Source: Planctomycetota bacterium
GTDB taxonomy: Bacteria; Planctomycetota; UBA1135; GCA-002748355
Direction: 5' to 3'
Assembly (NCBI GenBank): GCA_020638795.1
Contig: JACKHW010000004.1
Coordinates: forward strand, 434,001 to 498,000
Length of the DNA: 64,000 nucleotides
Below, piece by piece: positions 53,917 to 61,195 of the stretch. The notes beneath the pieces are model-generated. The model did no database searches. It saw only the letters and a list, made by a program, of their open reading frames with translations, and was not told the DNA's origin. Positions within the stretch are counted from its first letter, which is position 1, and the number at the start of each line of letters is the position of its first letter. Position numbers and translations under genes: made by a program.

Positions 53917-56086
53917 GGTTGTCCTCCTGCTTGGCCTGATCGAGTCGACGAGACGGGTCGAGCAGATGGTGCTCGATCGCACGCCACGTCATTCGCGCGC
54001 GTTGCGCGGCCTGGCGGCCATTTCCCCCACCATGCGTCGCGTTCGGAAAGATCATGAGTTCGAAGTCCTTGCCTGCTTGCTGCAAGGCATAGACGAGTTG
54101 CATGCAGTTCTGGAAGTGCACGTTGTCGTCTTCCGTTCCGTGATAGAGGACGAGATGACCGTGAAGGTCCGGCGCGGCCGCGACGACGGACGAATGCGCA
54201 TACCCCTCTGGGTTGCCCTCGTCCGTCGACATGTAGCGCTCAGTATAGATCGTATCGTAGAGGCGCCAATCGTAGACACCAGCGCCCGCGACCCCGAGTC
54301 GGAACGCTTTGCTATGCGTCAGGGCGTAAGCCGTCATCGTGCCGCCATAGCTCCACCCCGTGATGCCGACGCGTGCCGGATCCCCACTCTCGTTCGCACA
54401 AACGTAAGCCACAGCATCCTCGAGGTCCTGGAGCTCACGTGCTCCGAAGTCGCGGTAACACGCGTGCACGGACTTCATGCGCGCGAGAGGTTCGGCGCTG
54501 CGCACATTGACCTGTAGGACGATCATCCCCTTGTTGGCGAGGAAGTGGAACCACGCGCGACCGTTCCACGCATTGCGCACGGACGGCGCGTGCGGCCCCG
54601 AGTAGGTGTCGATCCAGATCGGTCGACGCGCGTCGGAGCGAGCCGGCCCCGACGTGAGGATCGCCGCATCGAGGACGTAGCCGTCGCGTGCAGGAATCCG
54701 CAACGTGCGCCACGTCCCGCTGAGGAGATTGTCGCGACTCACGACCTTCGCATCGGCCAACACCCGGACGAGCCGACCATCACGATCTCGAACCTCGAGT
54801 TTTCCCGGGTTCTCGAGTGAGGACCATGCGTCGAGTACGAAGTGGCCGCCAGGGCTCGGAGTGACCTTGTGCATACCTGCAGCTTCGGTGACACGCTGCA
54901 CCGACTTCCCGTCGAGCGCGACCCGCCACGCATGCAAGTCGACGCTGTTGTCCGCGTAGCCGGTGAGCCAGATCTCGGCCGGCTCCTTCGAGTCGACGAG
55001 TCCGCGATCGTCGATCCGCACGATCGATGCGATGCCGAAGTCGTCCTTCCAGAGTTCGGAGATCAGCTCGGCGTTGCGGTCGTAGCGATACAGCTTGCGA
55101 AAGCCGCTTCGGTGACTCGTCCACAAGAACGATCCATCGGCGAGCCATACGGGAAGCGGCAGTCGATCGGTCCACCCCGCCGTCTCGACCTCACGGAGCA
55201 GACTGCGTTCGTCTCCGCTCTTCGTATCGAGCGCACAGAGTTCGTACCAAGTCTGGATCCGATCTTGCACCGCGAACAAACAGTCGCGCGAGTCCGGCGT
55301 CCAACCGACGCGCACGATGAGACGATCCTTCGGGAAGCGATCGAGATCGACACGTGTCATCGCCCCCGTCGCGACGTCCGCGATCGTCAACGAGACCTCG
55401 GGGTTGGGTTGACCGACTTTCGGGTAGCGCAGTTCTTGTCGCTTCGGAACCGTCGGCAACACGTCGACGAGCGGATAGGACGGGACGTTCTTCGTGACGA
55501 GCGAGAGGAAGGCGACCTTCTTGCTGTCGGGGCTGAACCACTGCGCGCGGAACGTACCACGTCCGTAGATCTCTTCTTGGTAGACCCAATCGAGTTCACC
55601 GTGATACAGATCGTCACTGCCGTTGGTCGTGAGGCGACGCTCCTCTTTGGTCTCGAAATCGTAGATCCAGAGGTCGTGGCCGCGCACGAAGGTCGCATGG
55701 CGCTCGTCGGGCGACTTGGTCACGAGACGCGCTTCGCCCGATGCGAGCGTCAGACGATCGCGGCCTGCACGGCGTCGACGGGGTTGCGGCGCGGCGTTCG
55801 TGCGTGCGGGTTCTTCGCGCTCCTCTGCCGTCGAGGCGCGCGCTTCACCGCTCTCGGGATCGACACTCGTTGCGGTGGCTCCACGACCCAGCAGGACGCG
55901 GGTGCCGTCGTGACTCCAACGCGCATCCGGAAGATCCAGACTCGTGATCGGCGCGCCTTGCGCTCGCTCGAAGCTGATCGGACGTGGCGCCGTCGCGGGG
56001 GTTTGGGCACGTGGCACCGATCCAGTCGTCGAGACGATCAGCAGGACGAGTGCGGACACTCGCGACAACATCAACGAAATCATCAT
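53906..56086 (-). CDS. Dipeptidyl-peptidase-IV-type S9 serine peptidase
   Basis: A 726-residue secreted peptidase of the DPP4 family. An N-terminal eight-bladed propeller with TKSPDERHATFVRGHDLWIYDF and ELDWVYQEEIYGRG (the conserved Glu pair that holds the substrate N terminus) precedes the alpha/beta hydrolase. The catalytic Ser is in GWSYGGTMTA (about 578), the Asp in HGTEDDNVH (about 650) and the His in NATHGGG (about 681). The signal peptide follows the double ATG; GGAG supports the first one. It cleaves Xaa-Pro/Ala dipeptides in the family. It is in an 11-nt overlap with the alkaline phosphatase. Confidence 0.92.
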   Translation of the reverse strand: MMISLMLSRVSALVLLIVSTTGSVPRAQTPATAPRPISFERAQGAPITSLDLPDARWSHDGTRVLLGRGATATSVDPESGEARASTAEEREEPARTNAAPQPRRRRAGRDRLTLASGEARLVTKSPDERHATFVRGHDLWIYDFETKEERRLTTNGSDDLYHGELDWVYQEEIYGRGTFRAQWFSPDSKKVAFLSLVTKNVPSYPLVDVLPTVPKRQELRYPKVGQPNPEVSLTIADVATGAMTRVDLDRFPKDRLIVRVGWTPDSRDCLFAVQDRIQTWYELCALDTKSGDERSLLREVETAGWTDRLPLPVWLADGSFLWTSHRSGFRKLYRYDRNAELISELWKDDFGIASIVRIDDRGLVDSKEPAEIWLTGYADNSVDLHAWRVALDGKSVQRVTEAAGMHKVTPSPGGHFVLDAWSSLENPGKLEVRDRDGRLVRVLADAKVVSRDNLLSGTWRTLRIPARDGYVLDAAILTSGPARSDARRPIWIDTYSGPHAPSVRNAWNGRAWFHFLANKGMIVLQVNVRSAEPLARMKSVHACYRDFGARELQDLEDAVAYVCANESGDPARVGITGWSYGGTMTAYALTHSKAFRLGVAGAGVYDWRLYDTIYTERYMSTDEGNPEGYAHSSVVAAAPDLHGHLVLYHGTEDDNVHFQNCMQLVYALQQAGKDFELMIFPNATHGGGNGRQAAQRARMTWRAIEHHLLDPSRRLDQAKQEDNRDR
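53923..53928 (-). promoter_or_regulatory. Strong Shine-Dalgarno for the alkaline phosphatase GTG start
   Basis: AGGAGG six nt before the GTG of the alkaline phosphatase, inside the 3' end of the upstream S9 peptidase gene. It decides the start against an ATG in frame 66 nt upstream. Confidence 0.8.
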
Positions 56087-56181
56087 GGGATCTCCCGGCA
56101 GGAAGCGCACGCCAGCCGCAGGCATGCCGGCGAAGCAAATACGGCGCGATTCGCGGGCGGAGATCGTATCCTCTACATTCG

Positions 56182-56628
56182 ATGGCCGCCTCGCCCAAAG
56201 CCCCGCTCGGGTTCCGCTTCGTGCGCGAACACCACGTCCGCAAGGCATGGGAGTTTCGTCGCGTGTATCGCCAGGGTGGCCGTGCTGGCGGGCATTTCGT
56301 GAGTGTGGTCGTGGTTCCGAATCGACTACCCCACGCGCGTTTGGGCCTCTCCGTCAGCAAGAAGGTCGGTGGTGCAGTTCGTCGCAACAAGATCAAGCGG
56401 ATGATCCGCGAAGCGTTTCGGCTCACGCGCTGGGAGATCGAAGCGCGAGCGGGCGGCGTCGACGTCGTCGTCATTCCGAATCTCGCCGAGGGCCGCTATC
56501 CACTCGCGGACCTGATCACAGAACTCCCGTTGATCACGGAGCGCGCGTTCGAGCGAGCCGGCAAGGGTCGCAGACGATCTGGGTCGCGACGGCCGCCCGC
56601 GAAGCGTCGCAAGGGACGGCCAGAATGA
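56182..56628 (+). CDS. rnpA: Ribonuclease P protein component
   Basis: A 148-residue RnpA, the basic protein subunit of RNase P. The signature RLGLSVSKKVGGAVRRNKIKRMIREAFR contains the conserved RNR-like motif (RRNKIKR), and the N-terminal region has the aromatic FRRVYRQG. The C-terminal tail is extended and Arg/Lys-rich (KGRRRSGSRRPPAKRRKGR). rpmH, the usual upstream neighbour, is not here; instead a peptidase is divergent. The stop overlaps yidD (ATGA). Confidence 0.95.
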   Translation: MAASPKAPLGFRFVREHHVRKAWEFRRVYRQGGRAGGHFVSVVVVPNRLPHARLGLSVSKKVGGAVRRNKIKRMIREAFRLTRWEIEARAGGVDVVVIPNLAEGRYPLADLITELPLITERAFERAGKGRRRSGSRRPPAKRRKGRPE

Positions 56629-56918
56629 GTCAGCTTGGCGCCACCTTTGCGCTCCCGGTTCGGTTCTACCGGCGCTTTCTGTCGCCGCTCAAGAAGCCCT
56701 GCTGCCGCTTCCACCCGACGTGCAGTAGCTACGCCCTCGAGGCTCTCGATAGGCACGGCGCGATCAAGGGCTCCTTGTTGTCTGCGCGCCGCATCTTGCG
56801 CTGTCATCCGTTCGGCGGAAGCGGCTTCGATCCCGTGCCGCCACGAGCATGCCGCCGCGACGACCCGGCCACGAAGACGACGAGAAACGCTGTTCACTCC
56901 GAAGGCGATGCGCCGTAG
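56625..56918 (+). CDS. yidD: Membrane protein insertion efficiency factor YidD
   Basis: A 97-residue YidD with the diagnostic RFYRRFLSPLKKPCCRFHPTCSSYALEAL and RILRCHPFGGSGFDPVP. It helps YidC-dependent insertion of inner-membrane proteins. Its start overlaps the rnpA stop by 4 nt, the usual arrangement; yidC is not in the window. Confidence 0.95.
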   Translation: MSQLGATFALPVRFYRRFLSPLKKPCCRFHPTCSSYALEALDRHGAIKGSLLSARRILRCHPFGGSGFDPVPPRACRRDDPATKTTRNAVHSEGDAP

Positions 56919-56970
56919 CCTCCTCGGCAACGTGAGCGCCTCTCGATCGAAAGCTACGTGAACTGCGAAC

Positions 56971-58644
56971 GTGTCGACGATTAACGACGCAACGGATTCC
57001 TCCGCTCCGAAGGCCGAAAACGAGCGCCGCATCGTCGTGTTCGTCGGCGAGCGAATCCACGACGCGACGATCGAAGCCGTCGAACGCATCGTGGAGACGT
57101 TCGCTCACGTGCGCTTGCTCGTCGTCCAGGCCGGCGTCGCGCGGCCGCGCGGCCTCGCACGATTGCGCATGGTCTTCGACCGGCTTCGTCGCGAGCCGCT
57201 GTCCTGGCCGCTCGAACTCGTGCATCGATTCTTCACGATGCTCTTCGTTCCGAGCCGGACCCGTGCGAACTCGGATCGCGTCGGACTGCCCGCGATCGAG
57301 AATCTCGAACACGTTTGGCGCGTTCACTTCGACGACATCGCGTCGGACGCGTGCGTCGACGCCATCCGGAAGTTCGGTCCATGGCTCGGGATCTCCCTCG
57401 ACGCGCCGCCGCTGAAGCGAGAACTCTTCTCTCTGCCGGAGCTCGGCACGATCCGTGTGCACAAGAGTTTCCTTCCGGAGTATCGCGGCGGGCCGCCGGG
57501 CTTCTGGGAACTCCATGATGGCGCGCACGAGACCGGCGTCAGCATTCATTGGCTCGACGAGCGCCGCGATGCCGGCGATGTCGTCTTGCAGCGGCGGTTC
57601 GACATTCCGCCGTTCGCGACTCCACGCGGTCTCGAGATCCTGCTCGACGACCTCGGAGGCAAGCTCTTGAGCGACGCGGTCGGGTTGCTCGACAAAGGTT
57701 CTGCAACCCGGACGCCACAACTCGTGCCATCGACACCGACGCGGGATCGACCAGCGTTCTTGTTGCGCCGTCGCGTCGAAGCACGTTGTCGCAAGCGGCG
57801 GAAGCAACTGCACGGCGCAATGCCGAGTCTTCGCGACGCGTTCAAGAACGCGTCGCTCGCACTCTGGGTCAACACCTGGTGCACGGTTCGGAACTTCTTT
57901 CGCGGAGCCCGTGGCGATCAACGCACGGCGATCCTCGTCTATCACCGAGTGTCGGATACGTTCACCGACACGATCACGACGGGAATCGAGCAGTTCGCGC
58001 GGCAGCTCGAACTCGCCAAGGCGCACTACGACGTGCTCGACATGCACGAGTGGCTGCAGAGTCGCGGCAAGCCGCGCCGTCGACCGGCTGTCGTGTTCGC
58101 GTTCGATGACGGGTATTCGGACAACTACGTCGCAGCCAAGTTGATGCGTCGTGCGGGCGTCCCGTGCACGTTCTTCGTCTGCACGGGAATCGTCGGCACC
58201 GAGGATCCGTTCCTCCACGACCTCGAGCGCATTGGCGTTCGCGTGCCGGCGCTCACGTGGGACCAGTGCCGGGAGATGTCGCGGCGCGGGTTCCACTTCG
58301 CGAGTCACTCCGTCTACCACACGGACTTCGCGACCTCGGAACTCGATGCCGCGCTCGAGGAGATCGCGACGGCGTCGCGCCACCTTCGCAACCAACTCGG
58401 TCTCGAGGCCCGCGACCACTGGCTCGCCTATCCGTTCGGACTGCCGACGGAGATGTCCGACGATCTGCGCTCACGCATCGAGCGCGCGGGTGTCGAGGTG
58501 CTCTTCGCCTCGGACGGTGGCACCAACACGCAAAACTTCGACCTTCACGCCGTGCATCGGATCCCGGTGAGCAGCGCGATCTCGGACAACGCGTTCTTCG
58601 CGTTGATCGAGGGCTGGAACATGGATCTCGGCGCGCGGCGCTAA
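56971..58644 (+). CDS. Formyltransferase fused to NodB-type polysaccharide deacetylase
   Basis: A 557-residue two-domain protein. Residues ~20-250 form a formyltransferase-like domain: GTIRVHKSFLPEYRGGPPGF and TGVSIHWLDERRDAGDVVLQ match the N-x-H and D loop of 10-formyl-THF transferases, with His164 and Asp200 kept but Arg162 where Asn is expected. Residues ~320-550 are a polysaccharide deacetylase: VFAFDDGYSDN (D379, D380), HSVYHTDF (H446, H450) and LAYPFGLP. The start is a GTG without a good Shine-Dalgarno. Neither part has a signal peptide. ArnA/ArnD-like formylation and deformylation of an amino sugar in one chain is an inference. Confidence 0.85.
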   Translation: MSTINDATDSSAPKAENERRIVVFVGERIHDATIEAVERIVETFAHVRLLVVQAGVARPRGLARLRMVFDRLRREPLSWPLELVHRFFTMLFVPSRTRANSDRVGLPAIENLEHVWRVHFDDIASDACVDAIRKFGPWLGISLDAPPLKRELFSLPELGTIRVHKSFLPEYRGGPPGFWELHDGAHETGVSIHWLDERRDAGDVVLQRRFDIPPFATPRGLEILLDDLGGKLLSDAVGLLDKGSATRTPQLVPSTPTRDRPAFLLRRRVEARCRKRRKQLHGAMPSLRDAFKNASLALWVNTWCTVRNFFRGARGDQRTAILVYHRVSDTFTDTITTGIEQFARQLELAKAHYDVLDMHEWLQSRGKPRRRPAVVFAFDDGYSDNYVAAKLMRRAGVPCTFFVCTGIVGTEDPFLHDLERIGVRVPALTWDQCREMSRRGFHFASHSVYHTDFATSELDAALEEIATASRHLRNQLGLEARDHWLAYPFGLPTEMSDDLRSRIERAGVEVLFASDGGTNTQNFDLHAVHRIPVSSAISDNAFFALIEGWNMDLGARR

Positions 58645-58647
58645 ACG

Positions 58648-59760
58648 CTACTTGACCGGCAATCGTTCGAGCCGCGTGATCCGCCCGTGCTCGCTCCAGT
58701 CGGAGACGTAGAGGTTGCCTGCACGATCGTAGGCGACGCCGTGCGGGGACAAGAACTCGCCGTCCTTCCACTGGTCCTTCGCGACTCGATTTGTCGCGCG
58801 GAATTTCGGGTTCGGCTGTTCGCCAAGGTGACCGATCAGCTCGAAGCGATCATCGAAGAGCGTCACGCGACCGGTCAGGTCGGCGACCGCGAACTCGTCG
58901 CCATGGCGCGCGATGTTGCACGGGCGACGCAGCATGCCTTCGACGATTCGCTGGACTTCGCCGTCGAGATTGCAGAGCAGGAGACGGTGGTTCTCACGAT
59001 CACAGACGATCAGGACCTCGCGCGGCGTCTCGTCCTGCACCGAGTCGGGAGTCACCGGAATGGGGTCGGGAGCATCGCCTGCACTGCGAAGACTCGAGGG
59101 CTCGAGCTTCGTGATGAGGAGTCCGTGCGGCGTGCGCATCTTGCCCTCGTCCTTGCCGAGGCCGCCGAAGCTCCTTTGATACTTGCGCTCGGCGTCGTAG
59201 ACGTGGATCCACGAAAGGCCATAGCCATCAGCGACGTACAACCTGCCGTCGGAGGCGAGCGCGACGCTCGTCGGATGAAATTGAGCGGCTTTCTCGTAGA
59301 GCGCCGACGCTTCGGGCCAGGGCAGGGTCCACAGGACCTTGCCTTCCATCGACGTCGAGACGATCTCCCCGCGACGTGCGTGTGCGATCACGATGCACGG
59401 CTGTTCACCGCGCCGGTCGAAGCACATGCCGTGCAGACCGCCGTGCCAATCGGGAAGCAGCGTTCGAAGGACGCTTCCTTTCGCATCGAAGATCGTCAAC
59501 GCGGCCTTGCCGTCGGTGTTGACCCACACGCGCTGCTGGTCATCGACGAGCACGTGCCCGTGGGTCGCGGCGCGCTCGGGAGTCTTCCAGTCCTTCGCGA
59601 ACTCGGTGTCCCAACGGAAGCGGAGCTTGCCGGCAGTGAGCACGATGTCGTCCGCCGCTCGACCCGCGTGCGTCACGTCTTCGAGTTCGACGACTTGCGC
59701 GAGGGCGGGCATCGCCGTCGCTCCGAAGAAAAGCGCCAACGCGCTGCACAGAGTCCTCAT
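58648..59760 (-). CDS. Exported NHL/six-bladed propeller protein
   Basis: A 370-residue secreted protein; the ATG at 59760 begins the signal peptide (LCSALALFFGATAMPALA) and GGGAGA lies before it. NHL-like blades are visible: GHVLVDDQQRVWVNTDG, TSVALASDGRLYVADGYG, FLSPHGVAYDRAGNLYVSDWS. Such propellers bind other proteins or ligands outside the cell, or act as peptidyl-glycine-lyase-like enzymes. The conserved histidines of the lyases are not evident. It is convergent with the fusion gene (3 nt apart). Confidence 0.8.
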   Translation of the reverse strand: MRTLCSALALFFGATAMPALAQVVELEDVTHAGRAADDIVLTAGKLRFRWDTEFAKDWKTPERAATHGHVLVDDQQRVWVNTDGKAALTIFDAKGSVLRTLLPDWHGGLHGMCFDRRGEQPCIVIAHARRGEIVSTSMEGKVLWTLPWPEASALYEKAAQFHPTSVALASDGRLYVADGYGLSWIHVYDAERKYQRSFGGLGKDEGKMRTPHGLLITKLEPSSLRSAGDAPDPIPVTPDSVQDETPREVLIVCDRENHRLLLCNLDGEVQRIVEGMLRRPCNIARHGDEFAVADLTGRVTLFDDRFELIGHLGEQPNPKFRATNRVAKDQWKDGEFLSPHGVAYDRAGNLYVSDWSEHGRITRLERLPVK

Positions 59761-59801
59761 GTTCGTTCTCCCTTGGTTGCGGTCCTTGACGGACTTCCAC
59801 A

Positions 59802-60953
59802 TCATTTGCATGTCGATGTCCCGGGGTCGATTTCGATGGAGGCGCCACCGTCCGCTCCGTTCGGGATCGCCACGTCATGGCGGTGCCCGGGTGCATCGAG
59901 ATGAGCAACGATGTCACGCACACGCCGATCTTCGCGCTCGGCAGCAGGCAGCGTAGCGATCAGCGCACGAGCGTTTTCCGTGCGATCGAGATCGTGCAAG
60001 CACTTCGCCTCGAGCACCAGTGATTCCAAGTCGTGATGGCGCGAGTCGCGCTTGTGCCGCTCGAGCAGCGCCAAGGCACGGCGCGGCTCTCGCTGCGCGA
60101 AGGCGACGGCCGCCGCGAGAACCGCATCGTCGCACTGCTCGACCCACGAACTCGCTTGCGCGATATCGCCGCGTTCCATGGCAGTTTGTACGAGTAATCG
60201 CGCGATGCGTGGGCGGAGGTCTTCGGCCGCGGCTCCGTACCAAGTTTCGAGTTCGGCACCATCGAGGTCGAGTCCGCATTCGTGCTCGAGTTCTCGCTGT
60301 CGAACACGTGCGACTTGGTCCCGCGCGATCGGTGACATTGCGCAACCGGGTTCTGCACGGCCGTGTGGGGCGCTACGTGGTTCCGTTGCCGAAGGCGTTG
60401 GAACAGCGTGCAAGCGGCGCAACTCCGGCACGGCCCGCAGTGCGCCATCCAAGAACGCGCGATAGCTCTCCGGTCCCGCGTATCCGACCTGACGAGCACA
60501 CGGCACACCATCGAGATAGAGAACCGTGGCGACGACGCCGCGCGAGATCAGGTCGCGCTCATGCGCGCTTCGGGCAACAGAAGCATCGCGCGCCGACGTT
60601 TCGACGAAGCGGCGACGGATCGATGCATGGAGCAATTCGACGGGTGGAGAACGGAATGTGCCTTCTGCCATGGCGCGGCACAGTGGGCGATCCGAGCGCA
60701 CGAAGTGGACGAGTTCGAGATCGTCCCGCGCGAGCGAGCGGTCCGTCGTCGGGACGCAGGCGTGATCCGAAGGCTCGGGACGGCATGCGGTTGTGATGCA
60801 TGCGAGTGCGCACGCGAGAGCGATGGAGACAGCGCGCGTCGCTGCTAGAGCCCTGATGCGCAGTGCGAGGCGGGACTCGACGTGCGACGACGGTCGCCCC
60901 TTGCCGCCCCAAGCGAGTCGGACTCTATCGTGAATCGCACCCCAAGAAGCCAA
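59802..60953 (-). CDS. Lipoprotein with thioredoxin-like domain
   Basis: A protein with a lipoprotein signal IALACALACITTAC, then a region LVHFVRSDRPLCRAMAEGTFR...RGVVATVLYLDGVPCARQVGYAGPESYRAFLDGAL that reads like a thioredoxin fold lacking a CxxC, and a helical C-terminal half (tetratricopeptide-like: ALALLERHKRD...LEAKCLHDLDRTENARALI). No ATG or GTG lies close to the signal: a TTG at 60953 is used here, an ATG at 61022 is further upstream, and a CTG at 60863 would give the ideal 27-residue signal. The gene follows the DUF255 thioredoxin-domain gene on the same strand, so it may share a redox task. Confidence 0.6.
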   Translation of the reverse strand: MASWGAIHDRVRLAWGGKGRPSSHVESRLALRIRALAATRAVSIALACALACITTACRPEPSDHACVPTTDRSLARDDLELVHFVRSDRPLCRAMAEGTFRSPPVELLHASIRRRFVETSARDASVARSAHERDLISRGVVATVLYLDGVPCARQVGYAGPESYRAFLDGALRAVPELRRLHAVPTPSATEPRSAPHGRAEPGCAMSPIARDQVARVRQRELEHECGLDLDGAELETWYGAAAEDLRPRIARLLVQTAMERGDIAQASSWVEQCDDAVLAAAVAFAQREPRRALALLERHKRDSRHHDLESLVLEAKCLHDLDRTENARALIATLPAAEREDRRVRDIVAHLDAPGHRHDVAIPNGADGGASIEIDPGTSTCK

Positions 60954-61195
60954 GCCGCAACCCCGGGCACGAACGCGGAGGCCGATCGTACGCTCGACGC
61001 AGTGCCCCGATAGGTTCGACATATTCGTCGACTTGACTGTGCTTTCGAGGCCACCCACGCACGCACACTTGACTGCCGAGCACCCCCTCGGCCTTTCGGC
61101 CGAGCTTCCATTCCGAATGCGCCACGCGTACGGATCCTCGCCACTCGTCCCGAGTCGGGGACTTACGCGCGGTGCGTCGAGAGGGGAACAGAAGC

